Below, piece by piece: positions 16,442 through 25,208 of a stretch of DNA of 64,000 bases. The translations under genes were made by a program, and so were the position numbers. The DNA lies in contig CAWHNT010000056.1 in NCBI GenBank assembly GCA_963830775.1, forward strand, positions 71,431-135,430, in the 5' to 3' direction. Source of the stretch: CAWHNT01 sp963830775. Lineage in GTDB: Bacteria > Pseudomonadota > Alphaproteobacteria > Geminicoccales > Geminicoccaceae. A model generated the notes under the pieces. It saw only the letters and a list, made by a program, of their open reading frames with translations, searched no databases and was not told where the DNA came from. Each line of letters opens with the position of its first letter. The first letter of the stretch is position 1.

Positions 16442-18191
16442 CTGCGCGCCTAAGTCCCTCCATGTAGAACTCGAGGGCCTGCCGGTCTCGATAGGGCGGC
16501 CGCTTGGCCCACTCCGAGACCCGGAACGCGGGATGCAGGCGCAGTATCTCCTGTGCCTGTTGCTGCGCTTGCTCGATGTGGCCCAAATGGGCGTAGTGTG
16601 CTGCCAGCATCCGACGCCCTTCGGCAGGATTGCGCATCCTGTTGATGGTGGCGATGACATCCTCATGTCGGCGCAGCGTGCTGTAGGCGTCGGCAAGGTA
16701 CCAGAGATACCAGTCCGGATAGTAAGGGTTGAGCCGCATCGCCCGGTTCATCAGGTCAACGGCACGCTCGCTCTCGCCGACATAGACCAGGGCGTCCGCA
16801 TATTCGGCCAGGATGTCGGCATCGTTTGGATTAAGGTCGATCGCACGCTCATAGGCATCGATCGAGGCCTCGTGCTCCTTCCGATAGAGGTGCGCATAGC
16901 CCAGCTCGGAGAAGCCGCGGGCGTCGGACGGGTCCTGGTGGGAGGCGGTGAGCGCCAGATGGAGCGCCTCGTCCAGCGCGTGCTGTGGATCAGATGACCA
17001 TGAGTAGCGCCACTCGTAGTTGAAGGTGCGCGACAGGGCGGCGTATGGGCGCCCATAATCCGGGCTCAGGGCCGCTGCCTGCTCGAACAAGCGTCGGGCA
17101 TGCATGACGGTGTCGGGCCGCAGGATCAGGCTCAGCTCCTCGCCGCGGAGGACGAGACCGTAAGCCGAGAGCGGCGGCTGGGTCCGGACGCGGCGGCGGC
17201 GTTCGGCGGCGGCGATCTGGATGGCCATGCGGCCGGCGATCGTGCTCGTGGTCTCGTCCTGGAAGAGGAAGATGTCGTCCAGCGAGCCGTCGAAACGGTC
17301 GGCCCACAAGCTGGCGCCGGTCTCGGCCTCGATCAGGTGGCAGTTGATGCGGAGGCGGCGGCCCTGGCGCTGGAGCGTGCCCTTGTACAGATAGCGGACG
17401 CCGAGCTTGCGGCCGGTGGTCTGGTCGTCCTTGGCGTAGCGGAAAGGGAAGGCCGAGTGGCGGGCGATGACGATCAGCTCGCGAAAGCGCGTGAGATTGT
17501 GGATCAGGTCGGCCGCGATCCCATACGCCAGATGGCGGTCGGCGGACTCAGCCGAGAGTGGGGTGAGCGGCAGGACCGCGATCGAGGCCGTGTCCTCACC
17601 GGCCTCGGGCCCGGGCGGCACGATCGGCTCGTCGGCGGGTGCCCCGCCGTTGCCGTTGCCGTAGGTCGAGATCTCGTGCGCCAGGATGGCGTCGTCGATA
17701 TTGTGCAGGCGGCGCCAGCCGATCGGGCGGATGCAAAGATCGGACGCGGGGGCGAGCCGTGAGCGCACGGCGTCCGAGATGCACACGCCACCGGGTGCCG
17801 CCAGCCGCTGCAGGCGCTCGGCGATGTTGATGTGGTAGCCGTACGCCTCCTCGCCGGCGTAGGTGATCTCACCCCAATGGATGCCGATCCGGAAGCGCAG
17901 CGGCTGCTCCTCCAGGCTCCAGACGGTGTCGTTCGCCATGTCGCGCTGGAAGGTGAGCGAGAAGCGGACCGCCTGCTCGGCCTCGTTGAAGAGGGCGAAG
18001 ATGCCATCGCCGATCGTCTGCATCACGCGGCCGCCATAGTCGGCCACGAGCCGCCGGCAGAGCCGGCGCGCATCGAGAATGCGGCCATAAGTGCGGCGCT
18101 CGTCCCGCGCCAGGTGCATGCTGAATCCATGCACGTCGGCGAACAGAACGGCCGCTTTCTGCCGCCGCGATCCCTCCACTCCATCGGCCAT
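16428..18191 (-). CDS. Class III adenylate/guanylate cyclase with TPR tail
   Basis: 587 residues from the ATG at 18191. The class III cyclase domain spans about 10-165: metal-binding Asp19 (LFADVHGFS) and Asp62 (GDGIFALFNE), transition-state Asn/Arg in YHINIAERLQRLA. Then comes a linker and a CadC/SARP-associated domain starting SIAVLPLTPL, with GIAADLIHNLTRF and LGVRYLYKGTLQ (about 200-310). TPR repeats follow to the end (e.g. EASIDAYERAIDLNPNDADI). Such proteins turn an unknown signal into cAMP or related nucleotides. There is no membrane segment, so it is cytoplasmic. Confidence 0.92.
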   Translation of the reverse strand: MADGVEGSRRQKAAVLFADVHGFSMHLARDERRTYGRILDARRLCRRLVADYGGRVMQTIGDGIFALFNEAEQAVRFSLTFQRDMANDTVWSLEEQPLRFRIGIHWGEITYAGEEAYGYHINIAERLQRLAAPGGVCISDAVRSRLAPASDLCIRPIGWRRLHNIDDAILAHEISTYGNGNGGAPADEPIVPPGPEAGEDTASIAVLPLTPLSAESADRHLAYGIAADLIHNLTRFRELIVIARHSAFPFRYAKDDQTTGRKLGVRYLYKGTLQRQGRRLRINCHLIEAETGASLWADRFDGSLDDIFLFQDETTSTIAGRMAIQIAAAERRRRVRTQPPLSAYGLVLRGEELSLILRPDTVMHARRLFEQAAALSPDYGRPYAALSRTFNYEWRYSWSSDPQHALDEALHLALTASHQDPSDARGFSELGYAHLYRKEHEASIDAYERAIDLNPNDADILAEYADALVYVGESERAVDLMNRAMRLNPYYPDWYLWYLADAYSTLRRHEDVIATINRMRNPAEGRRMLAAHYAHLGHIEQAQQQAQEILRLHPAFRVSEWAKRPPYRDRQALEFYMEGLRRAGLPD

Positions 18192-18613
18192 GCTGAGGGC
18201 CTTCAATCTTTTTTCAGGCTGCCAAGATGGGCAATCGGGCTACTCGTGCAAGTGCGAATTGCTGGTTGGGCCGAGTTTGTGCGCAAGGCGAACACCACTT
18301 GGATTTGCCACCCAGAAGCGTAGTGTGGAATCGATAAGTCCCGTCGTTGCCGCAGCTTGGCCGTACAATGATAAGTCGTTTAGCAGCCCTCGCGGTTTAT
18401 GCTGCATTTGCGTAATACCGCCGGGGCTGTCACAGGACTGTGGCGGAGCTGCCATAATGACAGGCAAATCGCCGGCCGCGCTGCGAGCCTGTAGGATGAA
18501 AACGTTATCTGCCGGACCGCCTGCGGATGGCGCCGATGCGGTCCTGCCGGGTTGCCGGCCGGGCCGCGGTGCGCGATGTCTCCCCGTCAAGGACAGCTCG
18601 GGAGGCAGGACGG
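18192..18613. other. Intergenic region, 422 bases, divergent control region
   Basis: No gene recognised. It lies between the cyclase start and the SDR start, so it should carry both promoters. Visible elements: a T-run (TCTTTTTT, about 18207-18214), two direct GATAAGTC copies 37 bases apart (18333 and 18370), and an inverted repeat CACAG-GA-CTGTG at 18431-18442, which could be an operator. Local composition is less GC-rich than the genes. Confidence 0.6.
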
Positions 18614-19390
18614 ATGGCAGAGCTCAGGGCGGACGGGAAGCGCGTTCTCGTGACCGCCGGCGCCTCGGGCATCGGGCGCGCCATCGTGGACGTGCTGATC
18701 GAGGCCGGGGCGCGGGTGCACATCTGCGATGTGGACGAGGCTGCCCTGGCGGCGTTCCGCGAGGCACAGCCCTCGGTCGGTGCCACGGTGACGGATGTCG
18801 CCGACGAGGATCAGGTCGACCTCCTGTTCGCGGAAGCCGAGCAGCGCCTGGGCGGCCTCGACGTGCTCGTGAACAATGCCGGGATTGCAGGGCCCACCGG
18901 GCCCATCGAGGAGATCACGGCGGCGGACTGGCGGCGCTGCATCGAGGTCGACCTCACGAGCCAGTTCCTCTGCACCCGGCGCGCGGTGCCGATGCTCAAA
19001 GCTGCCGGGGGCGGTGCCATCGTCAACCTCTCCTCCGCTGCCGGGCGGCTCGGCTATGCCTTCCGCACCCCCTATGCCGCCGCCAAGTGGGGCGTCATCG
19101 GCCTGACCCAGAGCCTCGCCAAGGAGCTTGGGCCCGCCAACATCACCGTCAACGCCGTTTTGCCGGGCGTGGTGCAGGGGCCTCGGATCGATCGCGTCAT
19201 CGAGGCCCGCGCGCAAACGCTCGGCATTGCGCACGAGGAGATGGAGCGGCGCTACCTGGAAGGGGTCTCGCTGCGCCGGATGGTGACCGGCCACGACGTG
19301 GCGCACATGGTGCTCTTCCTGGTCTCGCCCCTGGGCCGCAACGTCTCCGGCCAGTCGCTGGGCGTCTGCGGTAACGTGGAGACGATCTGA
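18614..19390 (+). CDS. SDR-family oxidoreductase
   Basis: 258 residues from the ATG at 18614, with GGAGGCAGGA upstream. Classical short-chain dehydrogenase: NAD(P) loop TAGASGIGRA, then CDVDE (an acidic residue after strand 2 favours NAD), NNAGIAG, catalytic Ser in NLSSAAG and YAAAK. Substrate not determinable. Its TGA overlaps the next ATG (TGATG), so it is translationally coupled to the 3-hydroxyacyl-CoA-dehydrogenase-like enzyme. Together with BKACE downstream it suggests a catabolic route through a hydroxy- or keto-acid. Confidence 0.9.
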   Translation: MAELRADGKRVLVTAGASGIGRAIVDVLIEAGARVHICDVDEAALAAFREAQPSVGATVTDVADEDQVDLLFAEAEQRLGGLDVLVNNAGIAGPTGPIEEITAADWRRCIEVDLTSQFLCTRRAVPMLKAAGGGAIVNLSSAAGRLGYAFRTPYAAAKWGVIGLTQSLAKELGPANITVNAVLPGVVQGPRIDRVIEARAQTLGIAHEEMERRYLEGVSLRRMVTGHDVAHMVLFLVSPLGRNVSGQSLGVCGNVETI

Positions 19391-20343
19391 TGCCCGGGAC
19401 CGTCGCCATCGTCGGCTGCGGCCTGGTCGGCCGCGCCTGGTCCATCGCGTTCGCGCGGGCAGGGTGGGAGACCCGGCTCTGGGACCCGATCGAAGGTGCC
19501 GTCGATGCCTGCCTCGGCATGGTCGACGAGCTGCTGGCCGATCTCGCGGCGCAGCAGCTGCTGGAGGAGCCGCCGGCTGCGGTGCGGGCGCGCTACCGGC
19601 CCATGCCCGATCTCGAGGCGGCCCTGGCCGGCGTGGCCTGGGTCCAGGAGAGCGCCCCGGAGCGGGTCGAGGTGAAGCGCGAGCTGTGGGGCCGGATGGA
19701 CAAGGCCGCACCACCCGAGGCGATCCTGGCAAGCTCCACCTCGGCCATCGTGCCCTCGCGCTTCACCGAGGAACTCGGGGGCCGCGAGCGCTGCGTCATC
19801 GCCCACCCGCTCAACCCGCCCTATCTGATCCCCGCGATCGAGCTCGTCCCCGCACCCTGGACCAGTGCCGAGGCCATGCGGCGCGCCGAGGCGATCATGC
19901 GCGGGATCGGCCAGGCGCCGATCATGATGCGCAAGGAGATCGACGGCTTCGTCATGAACCGCCTCCAGGCAGCGCTGGTCGAGGAGGCGTTCAAGCTCGT
20001 GGCCGAGGGCTATTGCGGTGCTGAGGACATCGACATCGGCCTGAAGCAGGGCTTGGCGCTGCGCTGGTGCTTCATGGGCCCGTTCGAGACCGGCGACCTC
20101 AACGCGCCGGGCGGCATCCGCGACTATGTCACCCGCTACCGCAGCGTCTTCGACGGCATCCACGAGACAGACCTGCCCCGCCCCGACTGGACCGGCCCCG
20201 TCATCGACCGGATCGAGGCCGAGCGCGCGGAACACCTGCCGCGCGGCGCCGAGGCCAACCGCGCCCGCCAGCGCTGGCGCGACCGGCGGCTGATGGCGCT
20301 TGCCGCGCACAAGCGGGTAGCTGCAGCCGAGATCGGGGACTGA
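19390..20343 (+). CDS. 3-hydroxyacyl-CoA dehydrogenase-like enzyme (L-gulonate/L-carnitine dehydrogenase type)
   Basis: 317 residues. Rossmann loop VAIVGCGLVGRAW, family signature HPLNPPYLIP, catalytic-region SSTSAIVPS, then a helical C-terminal domain with EIDGFVMNRLQAALVEEAF. The length and lack of a second domain match lambda-crystallin/L-gulonate 3-dehydrogenase and L-carnitine dehydrogenase relatives rather than fatty-acid beta-oxidation enzymes. These oxidise a free 3-hydroxy acid to a beta-keto acid, which BKACE enzymes (gene after next) cleave with acetyl-CoA. The pairing is known for carnitine breakdown. The exact substrate is inference. Confidence 0.88.
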   Translation: MPGTVAIVGCGLVGRAWSIAFARAGWETRLWDPIEGAVDACLGMVDELLADLAAQQLLEEPPAAVRARYRPMPDLEAALAGVAWVQESAPERVEVKRELWGRMDKAAPPEAILASSTSAIVPSRFTEELGGRERCVIAHPLNPPYLIPAIELVPAPWTSAEAMRRAEAIMRGIGQAPIMMRKEIDGFVMNRLQAALVEEAFKLVAEGYCGAEDIDIGLKQGLALRWCFMGPFETGDLNAPGGIRDYVTRYRSVFDGIHETDLPRPDWTGPVIDRIEAERAEHLPRGAEANRARQRWRDRRLMALAAHKRVAAAEIGD

Positions 20344-20384
20344 CTTCCTGTCCGCTTGGTTCCATATGGAGCACGGAGGTCTTC

Positions 20385-20720
20385 ATGGCTCTGATGCTCG
20401 GCAAACTCTATGATGCGTTGCGTGATGCGCAGATCCCGGAGTCCAAGGCTCGCGAGGCCGCAGAGGAGGTCGCGGCCTATGAGCGCGATATTGCGGTGCT
20501 GCGGACAGAGCTGCGCGTGGTCCAGGCCCTTGGTGGCATCACAACAGTGCTCCTGCTGGGAGTGCTCTGGCAGCTTGTGACGCTCTCCAGCACAGTCGGG
20601 CGGATTGATGAACGGCTCGGCGGGGTCGAGCAGCGGCTCGGAGGAATCGAAGCGCGACTAGGGGGCGCGGAGCAGCGCCTCGGTGGAATCGAGAGCAGAC
20701 TGCCGGCGCAAGGCAGGTGA
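20385..20720 (+). CDS. Small membrane coiled-coil protein with RLGG repeats
   Basis: 111 residues from the ATG at 20385, with GGAGG 5 bases upstream. Helical N-terminus (LYDALRDAQIPESKAREAAEE), one membrane segment (GGITTVLLLGVLWQLV, about 65-80), then four near-identical 7-residue steps, RLGGVEQ / RLGGIEA / RLGGAEQ / RLGGIES. Organisation recalls DUF1640-type coiled-coil proteins, but the segment order differs. Function unknown. It sits inside an otherwise enzymatic operon, 41 bases after the dehydrogenase and 12 before BKACE. Confidence 0.78.
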   Translation: MALMLGKLYDALRDAQIPESKAREAAEEVAAYERDIAVLRTELRVVQALGGITTVLLLGVLWQLVTLSSTVGRIDERLGGVEQRLGGIEARLGGAEQRLGGIESRLPAQGR

Positions 20721-20732
20721 GTCTCAGGGAGC

Positions 20733-21672
20733 ATGAACGTGGCCGGACCTCGCAAAGTCATCATTACCTGCGCCGTGACGGGTGCCATCCACACGCCGTC
20801 GATGTCGCCGCATCTGCCGATCACGCCCGAGGAGATCGCCGACGCTGCCATAGGGGCGGCCGAGGCGGGGGCGGCGATCGTGCATCTGCATGCGCGCAAC
20901 CCCGAGACCGGAAGACCCGACCAGACGCCGGAGGCGTTCGGGCGCTTCCTGCCGGTGATCAAGCAGCGCACGGACTGCGTGGTGAACCTCACCACCGGCG
21001 GCGCGCCGTGGATGACGGTGGATGAGCGGCTGCTGCCGGCCGCCACCTTCAAGCCGGAAGTGGCCTCGCTCAACATGGGCTCGATGAACTTCGGCCTGTT
21101 CCCCATGCTGGCCCGCTACAAGGAGCTTCAAGCACGACTGGGAGCGGCCCTACCTCGAAGGCAGCCGCGACCTCGTCTTCAAGAACACCTTCAAGGATAT
21201 CGAGCACATCCTGACCACCTGCCGGGACAACGGCACCCGGTTCGAGTTCGAGTGCTACGACACCGCCCACCTCTACAACCTGGCGCACTTCCTCGATCGC
21301 GGCGTCGTCCAGCCGCCTTTGTTCGTGCAGACCGTGTTCGGCATCCTGGGCGGGATCGGCACCCACCCCGACGACGTCCTGCACATGAAGCGCACGGCCG
21401 ACCGGCTGCTCGGCGACGCCTACCGCTGGTCCGTGCTGGGGGCCGGGCGCAACCAGATGCCGATCGCCGCCATGGCGGCCGCCATGGGCGGGAACGTTCG
21501 AGTCGGCCTCGAGGACAGCCTGTGGGACGGCCCGGGCCGTCTGGCAGAAAGCAATGCCGCCCAGGTCAGGCGCGTGCGGTCGATCCTGGAGGGGCTTGGG
21601 CTGGAGATCGCAACGCCTGCGGACGCCCGCGAGATCCTGGCACTCAAGGGCGGCGACCAGGTGGCGTTCTGA
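20733..21672 (+). CDS. BKACE (beta-keto acid cleavage enzyme, DUF849), frameshifted
   Basis: Zinc enzyme that condenses a beta-keto acid with acetyl-CoA and releases acetoacetate. Motifs: VIITCAVTGAIHTPSMSPHL, zinc/CoA region VHLHARNPETGRPDQ, NLTTGGAPWM, then after the frame break FKNTFKDIEHILTTC, FECYDTAHLYNLAHFLDRG, VFGILGGIGTHPDDVLHM, WSVLGAGRNQMPIAAMAAAM and NVRVGLEDSLW. Homology leaves the first frame after LARYKE near 21125. One extra C there would restore KEFKHDWERPYLEGSRD. With that correction it is 312 residues, a normal family length. Conservation on both sides argues for a sequence error rather than decay. Confidence 0.85.
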
Positions 21673-21675
21673 CCC

Positions 21676-22191
21676 TCACTCGCTCGCCATGCCCTGGAGG
21701 ATGTCCCTGATCGCCTGACGCCGCCGTTCGACCTCGACCGTCAGGCGGCGGATTTCGGCTTCCGCCGTGCCGTCGCCCTGCCGCGCCTGCTGGAGCTCGC
21801 CTCGCAGCTGGCCGGCCTCGTTCTGCAGGGCAGCCAGTGCCGTGCGGTCCCTGGCCCGGGCGGCACGCAGCCGGGCCAGCTCCTGCTCCATGGCAGCGGC
21901 GTCCTTGTCCATCGCCGCCAAGCGCTGCTCCCAGGCGATCCGGTCGCTGGCCAGCCGGGCCGCTTCGGCATCGAGCCGCTGCACCTCCTCCTGGGACAAC
22001 CGGTAGGCCGCGACCTTGGCCTCGATCTCGGCCGTGAGGCGGCGGGAACGCTCCTCGTAGCCACCCCCGAGGGCACAGATGCTCGACGTGATCAGGCCGA
22101 GGCTGCGCTCGGGGTTGCAGTCGTCGGCCGTCACCCCGCAGCCGGCGAGCCCCAGCGCAGCAAGCCAGACAAGGCTGCCGGCCGGCTTCAC
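21676..22191 (-). CDS. Coiled-coil lipoprotein
   Basis: 171 residues. Signal peptide with lipobox LAGC (Cys18), so probably anchored in the outer or inner membrane. After a short Cys-containing segment (DDCNPERSLGLITSSICAL) the rest is a continuous coiled coil of about 120 residues. Function unknown. Its start overlaps the end of the upstream lipoprotein by 4 bases (ATGA). Convergent with BKACE, with 3 bases between stops. Confidence 0.8.
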   Translation of the reverse strand: MKPAGSLVWLAALGLAGCGVTADDCNPERSLGLITSSICALGGGYEERSRRLTAEIEAKVAAYRLSQEEVQRLDAEAARLASDRIAWEQRLAAMDKDAAAMEQELARLRAARARDRTALAALQNEAGQLRGELQQARQGDGTAEAEIRRLTVEVERRRQAIRDILQGMASE

Positions 22192-22916
22192 CCCTGCGCG
22201 TCCGCCACGTCGGCCGCACCGGTCAGGGCCTGGAGCTGCTGATCGAGACGAGCCAGCTCCTGGCGCAGCTCGTCGCGGCGGTGGGCCAACTCGGCCGGGG
22301 TCTCGATGTTGCGCTGGCGCAGGTCGGCAAGCTCGGCATCCATGGATGCGACCTGCTGCGCAAGGCCGCTGCGGGCCTGCCGGATCTGGTCGGCGTCCTC
22401 GCGGGCCTCGCCGACGGCGTGCTCCAGCTCCTCGTGGCTGGCATCGCCGCGAGCAACCTCGCTCTCCAGCCGGGCGATCGCGGACCGATGCTCGGCCACG
22501 ACCCGCTGTGCCGCGTCGCCGGCCTCGCGCGCGTCGGCCACGTCCTGCTCTGCCTGGTCCAGGCGGTCCTTCAGCCTGCTCTCGTCGACGGCGTAGCGGT
22601 CCTGCCGGTCGCGGACGACATAGCCCGTGGCGGCACCGGCAGCGGCACCGACGGCGCCGGCCACGGCCGCGCGCTTCAGGCAGCTCCCGAGGTCGCGGTC
22701 GTCGCTGAGGATCACGCTGGCGCAGCCGGCCGCAGCCCCGATGCCGGCACCGTACAGGGCACCCCGGGCCGGGTAGCTCGAGGCGTAGTCCTGCAACGTG
22801 CGCTGATCGTCGGCAGCACTGCCCAAGGGGTCGTCGGGTTCGCCAGCACCAGTCGCACAGCCTGCCAGGCTCATGACGACGATGAGCAGCCCGACCGTTG
22901 CGGTTCGTTCGGTCAT
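22188..22916 (-). CDS. Glycine-zipper coiled-coil lipoprotein
   Basis: 242 residues from the ATG at 22916. Signal peptide and lipobox LAGC, then a Gly-zipper membrane-interacting stretch (GALYGAGIGAAAGCA and GAVGAAAGAATGYVV, about 55-110) as in OmpA-associated or Rickettsia 17-kDa-type surface antigens. A long coiled coil follows to the C-terminus. Probably an envelope structural or regulatory lipoprotein. It is part of a three-gene operon with its neighbours. Confidence 0.8.
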   Translation of the reverse strand: MTERTATVGLLIVVMSLAGCATGAGEPDDPLGSAADDQRTLQDYASSYPARGALYGAGIGAAAGCASVILSDDRDLGSCLKRAAVAGAVGAAAGAATGYVVRDRQDRYAVDESRLKDRLDQAEQDVADAREAGDAAQRVVAEHRSAIARLESEVARGDASHEELEHAVGEAREDADQIRQARSGLAQQVASMDAELADLRQRNIETPAELAHRRDELRQELARLDQQLQALTGAADVADAQG

Positions 22917-22941
22917 TCGATTCCCCCTTTCCGCACGCGCG

Positions 22942-24144
22942 CTAGTCTCCGAGGAGCTCGCGCGCGATCGCCTCCCGGTCACCCGCCGAGCCACCTCGCC
23001 AGCGGGCTACCTGGGCCACGAAGCGGCGTGCGAGATCCGGCACGCCGCCCACCTCGTCGAGGTCGCCATGCTGTGCCTCGACCGCCATCAGCCGGTTCTC
23101 GAGCAGGGCCTGCGGGTAGGTCTCGGCCACCTGCCGCAGGAGATCGACATAGGCGTCACGGGTGAGCTCGCGCGCGGCCGTGGCACGGGCCAGAGCCGGC
23201 TCGTACTGCTGCCGGCAGGCCTGATCGCCGCCGCACACGGCAAGCGCCGTCTCCAGGCGGCGCACGTCCGCGACGTCCCGCCGGTAACCCCGCGCCAGCT
23301 GCGCCCCGGCCTTGATCGCCGAGACGGCCGCCTGGCCGTGCTCCCGCTCCCGCACCAGCCGTTCGCGCTGCATGAGCTTGCCGATGCCGGCAAGGTCCGC
23401 CCTCAGGCTCGGGTCGCTCACAGATGCGGCAAGGCTTTCGAGCCTTGCCATCGAATCCTCCGGCGAGGAAGACAACTGCTGCCGTTGCGGCGGCGGCAAT
23501 GCGGACGGGGGCTCCTCCTGCATCCGGTCAAGGCCCCACCAGCCGCCCAGAGCGGCTGCCGCGGCCAGGATAACGACGGCACCCACCAGCAGCGCACGCG
23601 GCCACCTCGACCGCGACCCGTCGCCTTCGTCCCGAGCGGATCCCCAGCCAACCTGGGCCTCGAGCGACGCTGTGAGCGTGGCGGGATCCAAGGCGAGCAC
23701 GCCCTCGCGCGCGCTGCGCAGCAACTCGGGCGCTATCCCGAACACCGGCCGCCCGGGTGGCACGTCCTCGCTCCAGCCGTGCCCACCGAGGGCCCGCAGC
23801 GCCACGACACCGCTGCCGTCCACGCGGAAGCTCACGCGCCGTGGGGCGCCTTCCCCCTCCTCGATGAGCCTGGCGGCACCGGTGCCGAGATCGAGCTGCA
23901 CCACGCCTTTGAAGGCTCTGGCGAGCTCGGCGAAATCCAGGCTGCCCAGCCGCTCGCCGGGCCTGAGCTCGCGCGGCAGCGTCGCCGGCACCGGCCCCAC
24001 CGGGCGCAGCAGGACGCGTTGGCTCGTGTGCGCGATGAAGCCCAGCCGGTAGGGCTGGGCAAGCGGATGTCGGGTCGGTGCAGGGTGGAGGCCGGCCGGC
24101 GATGCCTGGTCGGTCTCCGGCTCCTGCCCATCGACGAGCTGCAT
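22942..24144 (-). CDS. Membrane protein with N-terminal FHA/PilZ-like beta region, first gene of lipoprotein operon
   Basis: 400 residues from the ATG at 24144. No family recognised with confidence. Residues about 1-190 are a beta-rich cytoplasmic region (LGFIAHTSQRVLLRPVG, VQLDLGTGAARLIEEGEG). One membrane helix follows (ALLVGAVVILAAAAALGGWW, about 205-225), then a Pro-rich linker and a helical periplasmic domain with a Cys pair (AVCGGDQACRQQ). The two coiled-coil lipoprotein genes follow 25 bases downstream. The three could form one trans-envelope assembly, by inference. An FHA or PilZ assignment of the N-terminus is a guess. Confidence 0.65.
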   Translation of the reverse strand: MQLVDGQEPETDQASPAGLHPAPTRHPLAQPYRLGFIAHTSQRVLLRPVGPVPATLPRELRPGERLGSLDFAELARAFKGVVQLDLGTGAARLIEEGEGAPRRVSFRVDGSGVVALRALGGHGWSEDVPPGRPVFGIAPELLRSAREGVLALDPATLTASLEAQVGWGSARDEGDGSRSRWPRALLVGAVVILAAAAALGGWWGLDRMQEEPPSALPPPQRQQLSSSPEDSMARLESLAASVSDPSLRADLAGIGKLMQRERLVREREHGQAAVSAIKAGAQLARGYRRDVADVRRLETALAVCGGDQACRQQYEPALARATAARELTRDAYVDLLRQVAETYPQALLENRLMAVEAQHGDLDEVGGVPDLARRFVAQVARWRGGSAGDREAIARELLGD

Positions 24145-24238
24145 GTCTGGTCCAGACGGTCTCGAGCCGTCCCCCTTTTGCACGGTGCCAGCCGAAGAAA
24201 CGGCCAGGAGGCCGGTTCGGCTCCGAAGCGGCTTGGCG

Positions 24239-25207
24239 CTAAAGCGGCCGTCGGAGGAGGCGGCCCAGCTCACCCACGACGCCGCGCCGGAAAGCGAGCA
24301 CGCAGAGGATGAAGACGAAGCCCTGCACGACCGTCACCCAGGCGCCGAGCTGGGCCAGGTAGTTCTGCAGGGAGATGATGATCAGGGCGCCTGCCACCGG
24401 GCCGAACACGGTGCCGAGCCCGCCCAGGAGCGCCATCAGCACGACCTCGCCCGACATCGTCCAGTGCACGTCGGTCAGCGAGGCGAGCTGGAAGACGAGC
24501 GCCTTCGTGCTGCCCGCCAGGCCGGAGAGCGCGGCCGAGAGGACGAAAGCCACGAGCTTGTAGCGGTCGGTGTCGTAGCCCAGCGAGATGGCCCGCGGCT
24601 CGCTCTCGCGGATCGCCTTCAGCACCTGCCCGAAGGGCGAGTGGATCGTGCGGTAGATGAGCAGGAACCCGAGCACGAAGATGGCCAGCACGACCCAGTA
24701 GAGGGTCATCATGTCGGTGAGGTCGAAGATGCCGAAGAGGTGCCCACGCGGGATCGCCTGGATTCCGTCCTCGCCCCCGGTGAACGGCACCTGCAGGTAG
24801 AAGAAGTAGACCATCTGGGCCAGCGCCAGGGTGATCATGGCGAAGTAGATGCCCTGGCGGCGGATCGCCAGCGCCCCGAAGCCGAGGCCCAGGACCGCCG
24901 CCGCCGCAGTGCCGGCCAGGAGCGAGAGCTCGGGCGGCAGGCCCCAGACCTTGGCAGCGTGGCCGGCGATGTAGCCGCCCGTGCCGAGAAAGGCCGCGTG
25001 ACCGAAGGAGAGCAGGCCGCCATAGCCGATCAGCAGGTTGAAGGCGCAGGCGAAGAGCGCGAAGCAGAGCACGCTCATCAGGAAGACGGGATAGGCAACG
25101 AGCGGGGCAAGCGCGAACACGGCCACCATGACCGCGAATGCCACGTAGCGGTGCGTCTCGGACCGGGTCTCGAGACCCTCCGTCAGCGTCTGGGCGGCGA
25201 CCGCCAT
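24239..25207 (-). CDS. livM: LIV-type ABC transporter permease LivM
   Basis: 322 residues, about ten membrane segments. Family signatures: LLIGYGGLLSFGHAAFLGTG, YFAMITLALAQMVYFF, and the EAA-like loop ESEPRAISLGYDTDRYKLVAF. Inner-membrane permease for branched-chain amino acids or related organic anions. It is last in the livG-livF-SBP-livH-livM operon, 1 base after livH. Confidence 0.94.
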   Translation of the reverse strand: MAVAAQTLTEGLETRSETHRYVAFAVMVAVFALAPLVAYPVFLMSVLCFALFACAFNLLIGYGGLLSFGHAAFLGTGGYIAGHAAKVWGLPPELSLLAGTAAAAVLGLGFGALAIRRQGIYFAMITLALAQMVYFFYLQVPFTGGEDGIQAIPRGHLFGIFDLTDMMTLYWVVLAIFVLGFLLIYRTIHSPFGQVLKAIRESEPRAISLGYDTDRYKLVAFVLSAALSGLAGSTKALVFQLASLTDVHWTMSGEVVLMALLGGLGTVFGPVAGALIIISLQNYLAQLGAWVTVVQGFVFILCVLAFRRGVVGELGRLLRRPL

Positions 25208-25208
25208 C

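Noticed and set aside
18333..18377. Two direct GATAAGTC copies as a regulatory array
   Set aside because: Only two short copies at a spacing that can arise by chance; kept only as a note on the intergenic region.
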